A DNA stretch of 48,549 bases from Chitinophaga pinensis (GCA_945872355.1 CAMBZU010000017.1:1-48549), one strand, 5' to 3'. Shown: positions 1 through 9,904, numbered from the stretch's first letter. Numbers and translations are program-made. The notes: a model not told the origin generated them from the letters alone.

Positions 1-823
1 CATTAAAGCTGTATGATAATTTCTTTATTGTATGATGAATATAAGCACCACTGCCAATTAAATTATTATTGTGTTGATATTCATTTAAAATTTTGCCATG
101 CATTCCTTTTAAAGTTGTATCAGCAAATTGCGGAATAAAACTCACTACACCAGCCACAGCATCTGAACCATACATCAAACTTGCTGGACCTTTAATCACT
201 TCAATACTTTGTATACCATAGGCATCTACTTCCAAGCCATGCTCATCGCCCCATTGTTGTCCTTCTTGCCTGATACCATCAAATAAAGTTAATACACGAT
301 TGTAACCTAAACCTCTTATAAAAGGCTTCGAAATATTAGGTCCAGTTTTTAACATGCTCACTCCAGTGCTGTTTTTTTGCAACACATCCATAATATTACT
401 TTCATTACTTTGTTCGATACTTTTTATTCCTACACTACTTATTGATAGCGGGTTTTCTTTAATGCGTGTGGCTTTACTAACACCTGTAATTACAAGTTCA
501 TTCAGTTTTATTTCTAGCAATTCTAATTCAAAATTGATAATAAGGTTTTTTTTAAGTTGTATTTTTTTTTCTAACTTTTTATACCCAATAGATGAAACGC
601 TTATTGTATAACTTCCTTTTGGTATATCTTTTAATTTATAAATGCCAACATCATTACATGTTACACCAACCTGAATTTTTTCAATAATTACATTGGCAAA
701 TGGCACAAATTCATCGTTGCACGTAATCTTACCTTCAATTTCATACAATTGTGCAAAAACCGATTTTGCGCCAATGCAGGTTGTCAAAAATAGTGATAAG
801 GTAATATATTTAAATAAATTCAA
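1..823 (-). CDS. TonB-dependent receptor, N-terminal part (runs off the left edge)
   Basis: Outer-membrane receptor that takes up a ligand with energy from TonB. I translated the minus strand: a TTG codon at 823-821 follows an in-frame stop a few codons upstream and opens a typical signal peptide ending ...AKSVFA, then QLYEIEG. Residues about 27-105 form a carboxypeptidase-regulatory-like beta-sandwich (SVSSIGYKKLEKKIQL, ELVITG). The plug domain follows, with RGLGYNRVLTLFDGIR and GPASLMYGSDAVAGVVSF. About 274 codons are present; the rest of the plug and the barrel lie outside the window. It is divergent from an MntR-type regulator 90 bp away, so a metal or metal complex is a reasonable guess for the ligand (inference). 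No SusD-like partner is visible. The family assignment is firm; the substrate is not. Confidence 0.9.
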   Translation of the reverse strand, partial: MNLFKYITLSLFLTTCIGAKSVFAQLYEIEGKITCNDEFVPFANVIIEKIQVGVTCNDVGIYKLKDIPKGSYTISVSSIGYKKLEKKIQLKKNLIINFELELLEIKLNELVITGVSKATRIKENPLSISSVGIKSIEQSNESNIMDVLQKNSTGVSMLKTGPNISKPFIRGLGYNRVLTLFDGIRQEGQQWGDEHGLEVDAYGIQSIEVIKGPASLMYGSDAVAGVVSFIPQFADTTLKGMHGKILNEYQHNNNLIGSGAYIHHTIKKLSYSFN

Positions 824-901
824 TAGGTCTAAAAATTAAAATAAGGTATGTAAAAGTATAAAAGTTAGATAAGCAAAACAAAACATTTCGATTATATTTA
901 T

Positions 902-909
902 TATTTTTG
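902..909 (+). promoter_or_regulatory. Bacteroidota -7 box (TATTTTTG) for the mntR-like gene
   Basis: TATTTTTG matches TAnnTTTG and ends only four bases before the ATG at 914. If the box is centred near -7, transcription would start at or next to the A of the ATG, giving a leaderless or nearly leaderless mRNA. No convincing -33 TTTG is seen upstream. Confidence 0.5.
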
Positions 910-913
910 TAAA

Positions 914-1570
914 ATGTTATCATTTACAGAAGAAAATTACCTAAAAGCACTTCTCAAACTAAATTTAGCCAGTGGACAATCGGAAGTAGGCACTAATGAA
1001 TTGGCTAGTATGCTGTCGTTAAGACCAGCAACAGTGAACGATATGATTAAAAAACTGAAGGAAAAGAAATTGGTTAATTTTGAACGATATGGTAAAATTA
1101 CCCTAACACGTGATGGAAAAAAAAGAGCCATAGATGTACTTAGAAAACATCGATTATGGGAAACATTTTTATATGAAAAGCTATCATTTACATGGGATGA
1201 AGTGCATGAGGTGGCTGAACAGTTAGAGCATATTCAATCTGCAAAATTAGTCGACCGTATTGATGAGTTGCTGGGTTTTCCTGAATTTGACCCTCATGGA
1301 GATGCCATTCCCAATGCGAAAGGTGAAATCAAAACCAGAATTCAAAAAACATTAGATGAAATTGAACCTGGTAAATCTTGTAAAATGGTTGCAGTGAAAG
1401 ATAATTCAACTCCTTTTTTACAATATGTTGTAAAAGTTGGCTTGGGCATTAGTAGCAAAATAAAAGTTGTTTCGAAACAGGCCTATGATGCCATCCTTGT
1501 GATAGAAGTAAAAGGAGTTAAGCACACAGTGAGTCATAAGTTTGCACAAAATATTTTTGTGGTCACTTAA
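914..1570 (+). CDS. mntR: MntR/DtxR-family metal-dependent transcriptional regulator
   Basis: Cytoplasmic metal-sensing repressor of 218 aa. Residues 1-62 are the winged helix-turn-helix (TEENYLKAL, SMLSLRPATVNDMIKKLKEK). Residues about 65-140 are the metal-binding dimerisation domain. Residues about 145-218 are a FeoA/SH3-like C-terminal domain. The ligand pattern is H79, E83, H98, E102, E105, H106, which coincides with DtxR numbering. Position 102 is Glu rather than the Cys of iron-sensing DtxR, so the EQLEH motif resembles the manganese sensor MntR. It is divergent from a TonB-dependent receptor, which is a plausible target. Its stop is one base from the convergent EamA gene. Family certain; the metal (Mn, Fe or Zn) is inferred from one residue. 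Confidence 0.92.
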   Translation: MLSFTEENYLKALLKLNLASGQSEVGTNELASMLSLRPATVNDMIKKLKEKKLVNFERYGKITLTRDGKKRAIDVLRKHRLWETFLYEKLSFTWDEVHEVAEQLEHIQSAKLVDRIDELLGFPEFDPHGDAIPNAKGEIKTRIQKTLDEIEPGKSCKMVAVKDNSTPFLQYVVKVGLGISSKIKVVSKQAYDAILVIEVKGVKHTVSHKFAQNIFVVT

Positions 1571-1571
1571 A

Positions 1572-2504
1572 TTAAGGGCTTATAAAATCTATAATATTAT
1601 TTCTCCAAATCAATACCATTACTCCAGTAATAGCAATCAATGCACCAAAGATTATTGAGCCTGTAATTTTTTCTTTATGAAATACATAAGCTAAGGGAAT
1701 AGCAAAAACTGGTACCAAAGAAAAAATGGTTTGTGCCACTGCAGAGTCGATAGTTGATATAGTTTGCATAGCAAAGGTTAATCCTAACACAGTGCCTGAT
1801 AGTGTACCGAGAGCTAAATAAATAAGCCCTTTTTTGTTTTCTTGTTTCACCAAATTTCTGGCGATAGGTTTTATTTGTTTACTGAACAACGCGAAAACAA
1901 GTAACACAATTACACTTGCCATAATTCTAAGCCATGCTGCATGAAAAGGTGCAATTTCAATCAAATTATTTTCGTAAGCTTTTTTTGCTAACACTAATCC
2001 TGCTCCTTGGCAGAGCGCTGCACCAATGGCATGTCCCATACCAACCAAACTCATTTTACTTTGATTGTCTTTTTTTTGTAAACTAATATATATTATTCCC
2101 GAAATAGTTATTAAAATCCCCGTAATGCCGATTAAATTAATTTGTTCTCCTAGCATCAAAAAACCGAAAATAATTGCAGTGCCAGGAGCCAGTGTTGAAA
2201 ATATACTTGAATTACGCGCGCCTATTGCTTTGAATGCCGAAAAAGAAAAATAATCACCCAAAGCCAATCCAACCACACCAGATAAGCCTAACCAAAGCCA
2301 ATTTTGATAACCTGGAAATAAAAATAAATTAGAAAATGATATGTTTTCTTTTAGAATAATAAAAGGACAAAGTAAAACCAATGCTAATAACAAACGCATG
2401 AGGTTAATATGCGTTGCCTGAAAATAGCGGGTGCTCATGGTAAATGGAAAAATGCCAACTGCCCAACATAGTGCAGTTATAATACCAAAATATTCACCCC
2501 TCAT
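1572..2504 (-). CDS. EamA/DMT-family inner-membrane transporter
   Basis: Drug/metabolite transporter superfamily protein of 310 aa, close to the usual family length, with about ten hydrophobic segments in two EamA halves. The first half contains GLSGVVGLALGDYFSFSAFKAIGARNSS; the second contains GTLSGTVLGLTFAMQ and TIFSLVPVFAIPLAYVFHKEKI. These proteins export or import small metabolites; the substrate cannot be read from sequence. It starts with ATG nine bases after the yggS stop, so it is probably the last gene of a rho-yggS-eamA transcription unit. Family assignment is strong; specific function unknown. Confidence 0.9.
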   Translation of the reverse strand: MRGEYFGIITALCWAVGIFPFTMSTRYFQATHINLMRLLLALVLLCPFIILKENISFSNLFLFPGYQNWLWLGLSGVVGLALGDYFSFSAFKAIGARNSSIFSTLAPGTAIIFGFLMLGEQINLIGITGILITISGIIYISLQKKDNQSKMSLVGMGHAIGAALCQGAGLVLAKKAYENNLIEIAPFHAAWLRIMASVIVLLVFALFSKQIKPIARNLVKQENKKGLIYLALGTLSGTVLGLTFAMQTISTIDSAVAQTIFSLVPVFAIPLAYVFHKEKITGSIIFGALIAITGVMVLIWRNNIIDFISP

Positions 2505-2513
2505 TGCTTTGTA

Positions 2514-3176
2514 TTATCTGTTGCCAAAAATAGAGCTACCTATTCTAACCATGTTACTGCCACAATCAATGGCCAGCGAATAATCGTTGCTCATACCCAT
2601 ACTTAAAATACTAAAATTACAATGGGCAATGGTGTTATCTTTTTTCAATTCTTGATAAAAATTTTCTAGTTGAGTAAATTCTTTTTTTACAATTGATTGG
2701 TCATCTGTGTTCGTTGCCATACCCATTAATCCAACAATATTAATATGTTCTAGTGCAATAAATTCTGGGGAATGCAAAATTGAAATTGCTTCATCAACAT
2801 CGAGCCCAAATTTACTTTCCTCTTTGGCAATGTAAATTTGTAATAAACAATTAATTACGCGCTTATTCTTTTGTGCTTGTTTATTAATTTCCTGCAAAAG
2901 TTTTAAACTATCAACGGCATGAATAAGCGCAACAAATGGAGCAATGTATTTTACTTTATTACTTTGTAAATGTCCTATTAAATGCCATTCAATATCTTTA
3001 GGCATCGATTCAAATTTGCTGCACAATTCCTGAACTTTGTTTTCACCAAAAATTCTTTGGCCACATTGATAAATACTTAAAATATCATCAACAGGTTTTG
3101 TTTTAGAAACTGCCACCAATGTTACTTTTGGTGGCAGTGTTTTTTTTATCTCAAAATAAATGCTGGTGTTAAGCAA
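2514..3176 (-). CDS. yggS: YggS/PROSC-family pyridoxal-phosphate homeostasis protein
   Basis: Cytoplasmic PLP-binding, alanine-racemase-fold protein of 220 aa, involved in vitamin B6 and amino-acid/keto-acid homeostasis. The PLP lysine is expected to be K25 in VAVSKTKP. Other family motifs are FGENKVQEL, EWHLIGHLQSNK and the C-terminal SMGMSNDYSLAI...GSNMVRIGSSIFG. The start is TTG at 3176: no ATG or GTG lies in frame between it and the K25 motif or nearby upstream. The gene starts 20 bp after the rho stop and ends nine bases before the EamA gene, suggesting cotranscription. Family assignment is very secure. Confidence 0.95.
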   Translation of the reverse strand: MLNTSIYFEIKKTLPPKVTLVAVSKTKPVDDILSIYQCGQRIFGENKVQELCSKFESMPKDIEWHLIGHLQSNKVKYIAPFVALIHAVDSLKLLQEINKQAQKNKRVINCLLQIYIAKEESKFGLDVDEAISILHSPEFIALEHINIVGLMGMATNTDDQSIVKKEFTQLENFYQELKKDNTIAHCNFSILSMGMSNDYSLAIDCGSNMVRIGSSIFGNR

Positions 3177-3196
3177 ATTGCGTAAAGTTAGCGGTA

Positions 3197-4960
3197 TTAA
3201 CTATTCATTGAAAGTAAAAACTCATCATTGTTTTGTGTATTACGCATGCGCTCTTGCAAAAACTCCATGGCTTCTAATGGTGTCATGTCTGCTAAGTATT
3301 TTCTTAATATCCACAAGCGTTGTAATGTATCTTTATCTAATAATAAATCGTCTCTTCTTGTGCTTGAAGCAACAATATCAATAGAAGGGAACACGCGTTT
3401 ATTAGAAATTTTTCTATCTAATTGCAATTCGCTGTTGCCTGTTCCTTTGAACTCTTCAAAAATTACTTCATCCATTTTTGAACCAGTTTCGGTTAATGCA
3501 GTAGCAATAATGGTAAGCGAACCTCCATTCTCTATTTTTCTTGCCGATCCAAAGAATCTTTTTGGTTTGTGCAATGCGTTAGCATCTACACCACCGCTTA
3601 AAACCTTTCCTGAAGCTGGTTGTACAGTGTTATAAGCTCTTGCCAAACGTGTAATACTATCTAATAAAATAACTACATCATGTCCACATTCCACCATACG
3701 TTTTGCTTTCTCTAAAACGATATTTGCGATTTTTACATGCCGATCAGCCGGTTCATCAAAAGTTGAAGCAATTACTTCGGCCTTTACACTGCGCGCCATA
3801 TCGGTTACCTCTTCTGGCCTTTCATCAATTAACAATATAATTAAATAAACTTCAGGATGATTAGCTGCAATGGCGTTTGCAATATCTTTTAGTAAAACTG
3901 TTTTACCCGTTTTTGGTTGGGCTACAATTAAGGCTCTTTGTCCTTTTCCAATAGGGGTTACTAAGTCGAAAACACGTGTGCTCATATTATTTTGAGCGTG
4001 TCCTGTTAGTTTAAATTTTTCGTATGGAAAAAGAGGCGTAAGATAATCGAAAGGCACTCTATCTCTAATGTAAGATGGTTCTCTGCCATTAATACTATCA
4101 ACTTTTATTAAAGGAAAATACTTTTCTCCTTCTCTTGGAGGTCTAATGGCACCTTTTATTGTGTCACCAGTTTTCAAACCAAATAATTTTATTTGTGATT
4201 GAGAAACATAAATATCATCAGGAGAATTTAAATAATTGTAATCTGATGATCTCATAAATCCATAGCCATCAGGCATAATTTCGAGTACACCTTCGCTATT
4301 TACAATGCCATCAAAATTATAGGTATTTTCAGGTTTCCTTTCTTGTGAAGGAAATCTACGCGCAAAGTTATTTTCATTCCCTTTCTGGCGTGGTTCAAGG
4401 TTGCTATTTTCCTTGTTTTGATTACTATTTATGTTGTTTTGATCTTTAGCCTGTTCCTTTGGCTGCTCTTTATTTGGATCTCTAGGTTGTTCTCTAGGTT
4501 GATTAAATTCTTTTCTTGGAGGTCCGTTGGTAATAGGTTTAGCTTGTCTTGGTGCTTCTTTTTGTATATTTTCAGAAACGCCTTCTTCTTGAACTGTATT
4601 TTCTGTTTCTGATTGTGATTCAATTTTTGTTGGTTCTTCAACTTCATTTACAACATTTGATTCAGCGACTTTCTCAGCCATTGTTTCTTGTAAAAGTTCG
4701 TTTTCTCTTGCAAGTTCAAAGTCATTGTTTTCTTGAATTTCTATCAAAGGATCATCTTCCACTTTTACAGCTACTTTAGGTTTTCTTCCTCTCTTTTTAG
4801 GCGCTTCATCAGCATTTTTAGCAGGTATTGTTGTTTTTGTAATTATCAAATCTATAATTTCTTTTTTAGTTAGATTTTCTAGATTGTCGATTTTTAGTTT
4901 GGACGCCATAGTCTTTAGGTCGCCTACAAGCTTTTCACTTAATTCGTTTTCAGTATACAT
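3197..4960 (-). CDS. rho: Transcription termination factor Rho
   Basis: ATP-dependent RNA helicase that ends transcription; acts as a hexameric ring. At 587 aa it is much longer than E. coli Rho (about 420). Residues 5-40 are the Rho N-terminal helical domain. Residues about 45-210 are a hydrophilic, Gln/Asn/Glu/Lys/Pro-rich linker, a feature known from Bacteroidota Rho. An RNA-binding cold-shock-like domain follows (about 215-290; [20 protein letters not shown]). The RecA-type ATPase has Walker [10 protein letters not shown], Walker [17 protein letters not shown] and the C-terminal [18 protein letters not shown]. It starts with ATG and leads the rho-yggS-eamA group. The 346 bp upstream are non-coding. 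Confidence 0.97.
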   Translation of the reverse strand: MYTENELSEKLVGDLKTMASKLKIDNLENLTKKEIIDLIITKTTIPAKNADEAPKKRGRKPKVAVKVEDDPLIEIQENNDFELARENELLQETMAEKVAESNVVNEVEEPTKIESQSETENTVQEEGVSENIQKEAPRQAKPITNGPPRKEFNQPREQPRDPNKEQPKEQAKDQNNINSNQNKENSNLEPRQKGNENNFARRFPSQERKPENTYNFDGIVNSEGVLEIMPDGYGFMRSSDYNYLNSPDDIYVSQSQIKLFGLKTGDTIKGAIRPPREGEKYFPLIKVDSINGREPSYIRDRVPFDYLTPLFPYEKFKLTGHAQNNMSTRVFDLVTPIGKGQRALIVAQPKTGKTVLLKDIANAIAANHPEVYLIILLIDERPEEVTDMARSVKAEVIASTFDEPADRHVKIANIVLEKAKRMVECGHDVVILLDSITRLARAYNTVQPASGKVLSGGVDANALHKPKRFFGSARKIENGGSLTIIATALTETGSKMDEVIFEEFKGTGNSELQLDRKISNKRVFPSIDIVASSTRRDDLLLDKDTLQRLWILRKYLADMTPLEAMEFLQERMRNTQNNDEFLLSMNS

Positions 4961-5306
4961 GTAATAGTTTTAGTTAGCAGAAAAAGGGTGTGTTTTTTTT
5001 GAAATAAACAGCGATTGAATCAATAAATTAATTTGTTTTTTTGTGGTAATAACAAGCATAGAAAAATGCTTTGACAATAGAAATATTGCGATGCAATAAT
5101 ACAAATAATAATTATTAAACAAATTTTTAAATCACTTTTTTGATGGGGAATTAATTTTTTATCTTCAATAGCTCTTAAAACATCCTTTAAATATTAAAAA
5201 AAAGCGCATAAATTTAGACTGCCTAGTTTATTTAAATTCTAAATAAGATTTTTCTTAAATTTGTTCCTAATAAAAATAATTTAGTACTAATTATAAATAA
5301 AATAAA
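4961..5306. other. Intergenic region between rho and the Ycf48-like gene
   Basis: AT-rich spacer between divergent genes; no coding potential seen. It holds two small hairpins: AAGCAT/ATGCTT at 5054-5071 and ATTGC-gat-GCAAT near 5084. A -7 box for the rightward gene lies at 5256-5263. I found no good TAnnTTTG box for rho on the minus strand. Long leaders upstream of rho are common, and the hairpins could belong to one, but that is speculation. Confidence 0.5.
5256..5263 (+). promoter_or_regulatory. Bacteroidota -7 box (TAAATTTG)
   Basis: TAAATTTG is an exact TAnnTTTG match, 43 bp before the ATG at 5307, implying a leader of roughly 40 nt. The expected -33 TTTG is not clear. Confidence 0.5.
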
Positions 5307-8300
5307 ATGAAAAAATCAATTACTCAAGTAAAGTTGTTTGCCATAGCATTGTTAGCTGCAAGCACAACTTTAATTGCACAAACAGTTGTTACGCCAGATG
5401 GTCCTGTGACTTTTTGTGAGGGTGGCAATGTTAATTTAAACGCTACCGGTGGATCCAATTATCAGTGGTACAAAGATGGCATTTATGTGCCGGGTGCTAA
5501 TTCAGCTTCTTTAAATGTTACTCAAAGCGGTAACTATCAAGTTGCAGGTACTAGCGGCTGGGTAAAGCAATCGCCAAACGGAGGAACAACTAATTTAAAT
5601 GATGTTTACAGTATCAATACCCGTGTTTTTATTGTAGGAAATGACGGTTTTATGCGCAGATCATATAATAATGGCAATGTATACACTACATTAAATACAG
5701 GTACTACACAAAATTTAAATGCTGTTCACTTCATTGATACCTTAGCTGGATATGTTGTAGGTGATGGTGGTTTAATCATGTTCACTGCCGATAAAGGAAA
5801 CAACTGGACAACACAAACAAGTGGAACTGGTCAAAATTTAATGTCGGTTTACTTTGTTGATGCAAATACTGGTTATGCTTGTGGTGCTAATGGCACAATT
5901 TTAAGTACCATAAATGGAGGTTCAACCTGGACTTCTCAAACCAGCGGTACCGCAGAGCAATTAAATGAAATACAATTCAGCACAGGTGCAAACATAGCGC
6001 GTGGTTATGCAGTTGGAAATAATGGCGTTGTGTTGCGCTCAATAGATGCAGGAACAACTTGGACAGCACTAGTAAGTGGAACCACAGCCAATTTAAATGG
6101 ACTTGGAATTAACGGTGCCAACGTAGCAACAATTGTTGGTGATGGAGGAGTTATATTTAGAAAGAGTACTAATCTCGGTGCATTTGTGGCACAAAATAGT
6201 GGTACATCACAAAACTTAAGATCTTGCCAAATGCGTTTCAATGCAAGAATAAATATTGTTGGAGATGCTGGTGTAGTTTTACGTTCAACTGATTCAGGAA
6301 CTAATTATACGCAAATAGGCCCTGGAGGAACAGCCAATTATACAAGCGCCCATGCAAGAGCAAATAACATAATGGTTTTAGTAGGAGATGGGGGAGTAAC
6401 ATACCGCACAACAAATGCAGGTGTTACTTGGTCAAATCAAAATGCTGCAATTAATGCGAATGCTGCTAGTTTTTATAGCGCTGCGGCAGGCATTGCTGTA
6501 GGTAATATTGGAACCATTAACAAAACAACAAATAGTGGTATTGTTTGGTCAGCAAGAACGAGCGGAACAAGTGAAAACTTGAATGGTGTTTTTTGTTTTG
6601 ATGCAAATTCTTATTGGGCAGTAGGTAACAATGGTACAATTGTAAATTCAATTGATGGTGGTGCAACCTGGAACGCTCAAACCAGTGGTGTAACTGAAAG
6701 ATTGAATGGTGTATGGTTTTTTTCGGCTACCAATGGGGTTGCTGTAGGTGAAAATGGAAGCGTATTGACAACTACTAACAGCGGTGCTACTTGGAATGCA
6801 AGCACACAAGGAACCGAAAATTTAAATGCAATTACTTTTGTTAATTCAAGTAGAGGCTATATTGTAGGTAACAATGGAACAATTTTATTTTCAGCAGATG
6901 GTGGAATAACTTGGTTTGCTCAAAATTCTGCCCTTACTACAAATCTTTATGCTATCTCACTAAACTTATCTAACGGAATAGTTACAGGTGAAGGAGGAAA
7001 AGTACAATTAACAGCAGATGCAGGTATAACTTGGAATAACATAGGAAGTGTTGTTGGAGTAGATCTTTATGGAGCTATGATGGAGTCTGCTACTGCTGCC
7101 GTGGTTGCCGGTAATGGTGGAAATATCTTAAGAACAAACGATGGTGGTGTTAACTGGGTAAGTGTTTCAAGTGGAACTACTTCAGATATTAAATCATTAA
7201 ATTATTTTAACAATAACAATGGTTATGCAATGGGCAATGGATTTTGTTTGAAATACACCATACCAACATTAACTGCTATAACACAAGTAACAGTGCAAGC
7301 TAGTCCAACTGCAATAATTACAGCCAGTGGAGCTTTAACACAATGTCAGGGCAATGTTTTAACCTTAACATCTTCAGCTGTCTCAGGTAATTCATGGAGT
7401 ACCAGTGAAACAACAAATTCAATTACTGTTACAACTACTGGAAACTATTCAGTAATTGTAACATCGAATAATGGTTGCACCGCTTCTGCTTCTGTAAGTC
7501 CAGTGTTTTCAAGTTGTGTACCTGCAACGGCTTTAAGACCTCAAGATTGTGCAAATCAAGAACTTGCTTTAAATACAGCAATTTTTTGTTCCCCAATTAT
7601 TGGCGTTACAAGCTATGAATGGGAAATTTGGGATGCAGCAGGTGTAACTTTATTGAATACTAAAAATACAACTACAAACTATCTTTTAACAAATCAATTA
7701 TTGCCAACCATTCAATTTGGAACTCAATATAAAATAAGAATTAGAGCATTTATTAGTAATTTATTTAGTGATTATAGTGCTTTTTGTACGATAGGAACTT
7801 ATTGTAATCCTTCAATTTGTGGGGTTCCAAATACACAAGTGAGAAGTGTTGATTGCAATAAATTTACCTATAAGATTTCAACTGGTCGTTTGGTTGCAGA
7901 TTATATATTAGGAGCAATACAGTACGAATTTGAATTTAGAGATTTAACTACAGATGTGCTTGTTGCTTCTAAGGTTGTATCAAATCCTGCGGCAGTATAT
8001 TTTAACACAGTTGCTGGCTTAGTGGTTGGGCAATATAATGTTACCGTTAGAGCTAAAAGAGCTGCGGTTTGGGGTAATTTTGGTTCAGCTTGTGCAATTG
8101 GAATTAGCAGTATTGCTAAGGAAGATGGTTCGCAAGATGATGCAGCTTTTGATGAAGAAGGTAATTTATTACCTAATTTTAATGTTGTTGGATTAGAAAT
8201 GAATGCGATGCCAAACCCTTTCAGTGGGGAAACTAACATTGTGGTAAGTGCTTCTGGTAACGAAGATGTTCAAGTTAATATTTTTGATATGACAGGACGT

Positions 8301-8432
8301 TTAGTGAAAGAAATTAAAGCAGTAACCAACCAAAAATTTGTAGTTGGTGCTGAGTTAGAAAATGGTGTTTACATCATCAATGCAACTAATCAAGCTGGTG
8401 ATAAATCAGTTTTTAGATTGATAAAACAGTAA
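5307..8432 (+). CDS. T9SS-exported Ycf48/BNR-like repeat protein
   Basis: Large secreted protein of 1041 aa, function unknown. A signal peptide (about residues 1-24, ending LIAQ) precedes an Ig-like domain (about 27-83; SNYQWYKDG, SGNYQV). About 14 tandem units of about 42 residues run from about 84 to 650, each with a core like AVGNNGTIV and a turn like GGATWNAQTSG. This is the Ycf48/BNR pattern and suggests one or two beta-propellers. A second Ig-like domain (about 655-735; CQGNVLTL, SWSTSETTNSITV) and two fibronectin-like blocks (about 737-935; RPQDCANQ, YKIRIRAF, YEFEFRD) follow. A type-A sorting domain closes the protein (about 965-1041; PNPFSGETNI, FDMTGRLVKEI, NGVYIINATN). It is monocistronic, with its own promoter and a strong terminator. 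A surface or secreted binding role is inferred. Confidence 0.9.
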   Translation: MKKSITQVKLFAIALLAASTTLIAQTVVTPDGPVTFCEGGNVNLNATGGSNYQWYKDGIYVPGANSASLNVTQSGNYQVAGTSGWVKQSPNGGTTNLNDVYSINTRVFIVGNDGFMRRSYNNGNVYTTLNTGTTQNLNAVHFIDTLAGYVVGDGGLIMFTADKGNNWTTQTSGTGQNLMSVYFVDANTGYACGANGTILSTINGGSTWTSQTSGTAEQLNEIQFSTGANIARGYAVGNNGVVLRSIDAGTTWTALVSGTTANLNGLGINGANVATIVGDGGVIFRKSTNLGAFVAQNSGTSQNLRSCQMRFNARINIVGDAGVVLRSTDSGTNYTQIGPGGTANYTSAHARANNIMVLVGDGGVTYRTTNAGVTWSNQNAAINANAASFYSAAAGIAVGNIGTINKTTNSGIVWSARTSGTSENLNGVFCFDANSYWAVGNNGTIVNSIDGGATWNAQTSGVTERLNGVWFFSATNGVAVGENGSVLTTTNSGATWNASTQGTENLNAITFVNSSRGYIVGNNGTILFSADGGITWFAQNSALTTNLYAISLNLSNGIVTGEGGKVQLTADAGITWNNIGSVVGVDLYGAMMESATAAVVAGNGGNILRTNDGGVNWVSVSSGTTSDIKSLNYFNNNNGYAMGNGFCLKYTIPTLTAITQVTVQASPTAIITASGALTQCQGNVLTLTSSAVSGNSWSTSETTNSITVTTTGNYSVIVTSNNGCTASASVSPVFSSCVPATALRPQDCANQELALNTAIFCSPIIGVTSYEWEIWDAAGVTLLNTKNTTTNYLLTNQLLPTIQFGTQYKIRIRAFISNLFSDYSAFCTIGTYCNPSICGVPNTQVRSVDCNKFTYKISTGRLVADYILGAIQYEFEFRDLTTDVLVASKVVSNPAAVYFNTVAGLVVGQYNVTVRAKRAAVWGNFGSACAIGISSIAKEDGSQDDAAFDEEGNLLPNFNVVGLEMNAMPNPFSGETNIVVSASGNEDVQVNIFDMTGRLVKEIKAVTNQKFVVGAELENGVYIINATNQAGDKSVFRLIKQ

Positions 8433-8455
8433 TAAAAAATAATTTTATTATAGAC

Positions 8456-8491
8456 AAAAAGCGGCTACCTGCATCAGGTAGCCGCTTTTTT
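8456..8491 (+). terminator. Rho-independent terminator
   Basis: Perfect 11-bp GC-rich stem (8461-8471 with 8475-8485, loop cat), extended by five A-T pairs and followed by a T run. It lies 24 bp after the stop of the Ycf48-like gene and isolates it from der. Confidence 0.93.
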
Positions 8492-8567
8492 ATTGTGTAT
8501 AACATCATAACTTTGAAATTTTAACACCGCCAAAATGCAATTAATTACTAATCAATATTATATTGGT

Positions 8568-8575
8568 TACCTTTG
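8568..8575 (+). promoter_or_regulatory. Bacteroidota -7 box (TACCTTTG) that decides the der start
   Basis: TACCTTTG matches TAnnTTTG. It contains the in-frame TTG at 8573 that would otherwise extend Der by seven residues. Transcription should begin near 8579, after that TTG, so translation must start at the ATG at 8594 with a leader of about 15 nt. Confidence 0.6.
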
Positions 8576-8593
8576 CGCTCCAAAAAAAATAAC

Positions 8594-9904
8594 ATGAGTA
8601 ATATTGTTGCCATTGTAGGAAGACCAAATGTAGGAAAATCAACCTTGTTTAATAGATTAACAGGAAGTAGGCATGCCATTGTGGATGAAGTAAGCGGTGT
8701 TACGCGCGACAGACATTATGGTGTATGCGATTGGAATGGGAAGGAATTCAGCGTTATTGATACGGGAGGATACGTAATTGGAAGTGATGATGTATTTGAA
8801 GCAGAAATTAGAAAACAAGTTGAGTTAGCAATAAATGAATCGGCAATTATTGTATTTGTTGTAGATGTGGTTGATGGAATTCATGATTATGATCAAATTG
8901 TGGCACAATTGCTCAGAAAGTCAAAAAAGAAGGTGTTTGTGGTTGTAAATAAAGTTGATAATAGCGAACGTCACAACATGATTTCAGAGTTTTATAGCTT
9001 AGGGCTAGGTGAATTATTTCCAATTTCTTCAGCTAGCGGGTCGGGAACGGGTGATTTGTTAGATGAAGTAGTGAAAAATTTGAACCCCGATATTGCATTA
9101 GATAATGAGGAAGATCGCCTGCCTAAGTTTGCTATCATTGGTCGCCCAAATGTAGGTAAGTCATCACTGTTAAATGCTTTAATAGGAGAGGAAAGAAATA
9201 TTGTTACTGCTATTGCAGGTACTACCCGCGATACTATACATAAACGTTACCAATCTTTTGGACATGATTTTGTGCTGGTTGATACTGCCGGTGTGCGCAA
9301 GAAAGGAAAAGTTCACGAGGATTTAGAGTTTTATTCAGTAATGAGGTCTATTAGGGCCATTGAATCATCAGATGTTTGCTTGTTGATGATTGATGCACAG
9401 GAAGGATTTGAAGCGCAGGATGTAAATATTTTTCATTTGGCCGAAAGAAACCATAAAGGCATAGTTATTTTAGTAAATAAATGGGATTTAATAGAAAAGG
9501 ATAATCAATCTACAAAAGTATTTGAGCAGCAAATAAAAGAGAAAATTGCCCCATCTAAAGATGTGCCTATTGTTTTCGTGTCGGCTATTACTAAACAAAG
9601 AATTTTAAAAGCGCTAGAAACAGCTGTAGAAGTTCATAAAAATAGAATTCAAAAAATAGCAACGCGAAAATTGAACGATATCATGTTGCCAATTTTAGAA
9701 AACAATCCACCACCATCTTTTAAAGGAAAGTTTATTAAAGTCAAATTTATTACTCAACTTCCTACACATGCGCCAACTTTTGCTTTTTATTGCAATTTAC
9801 CGCAGTATATTAAAGAACCTTACAAGCGTTTTGTGGAAAATAAAATGAGAGAAAATTTCAACTTTAATGGTGTTCCTATTTTAATCTTTTTCCGCCAGAA
9901 ATAA
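8594..9904 (+). CDS. der: Ribosome-assembly GTPase Der (EngA)
   Basis: Essential GTPase with two tandem G domains, required for maturation of the 50S subunit. It is 436 aa from the ATG at 8594. The first G domain has [16 protein letters not shown] at its N-terminus, then DTGG and NKVD. The second has [16 protein letters not shown] at about residues 172-187, GTTRDT, DTAG and NKWD. The C-terminal KH-like domain spans about 345-436 and ends with [15 protein letters not shown], the usual family ending. A longer start at the TTG at 8573 is rejected because it overlaps the -7 box. No terminator is obvious after it. Confidence 0.97.
   Translation: MSNIVAIVGRPNVGKSTLFNRLTGSRHAIVDEVSGVTRDRHYGVCDWNGKEFSVIDTGGYVIGSDDVFEAEIRKQVELAINESAIIVFVVDVVDGIHDYDQIVAQLLRKSKKKVFVVVNKVDNSERHNMISEFYSLGLGELFPISSASGSGTGDLLDEVVKNLNPDIALDNEEDRLPKFAIIGRPNVGKSSLLNALIGEERNIVTAIAGTTRDTIHKRYQSFGHDFVLVDTAGVRKKGKVHEDLEFYSVMRSIRAIESSDVCLLMIDAQEGFEAQDVNIFHLAERNHKGIVILVNKWDLIEKDNQSTKVFEQQIKEKIAPSKDVPIVFVSAITKQRILKALETAVEVHKNRIQKIATRKLNDIMLPILENNPPPSFKGKFIKVKFITQLPTHAPTFAFYCNLPQYIKEPYKRFVENKMRENFNFNGVPILIFFRQK

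Noticed and set aside
354-611. Open frame of 85 codons on the plus strand
   Set aside because: It lies antisense inside the TonB-receptor coding region, whose minus-strand translation gives a clear signal peptide, sandwich domain and plug.
4429-4647. Lys/Gln-rich minus-strand frame
   Set aside because: It is a frame shadow of the low-complexity linker of Rho.
5580-7250. Regular short repeats resembling a CRISPR or tandem DNA array
   Set aside because: The periodicity is at protein level (Ycf48-like units of about 42 aa); the DNA units are diverged and lie in one open frame.
8573-8593. Seven-residue N-terminal extension of Der from a TTG
   Set aside because: The TTG is part of the -7 promoter box and would not be in the transcript; the ATG at 8594 gives the usual Der N-terminus.
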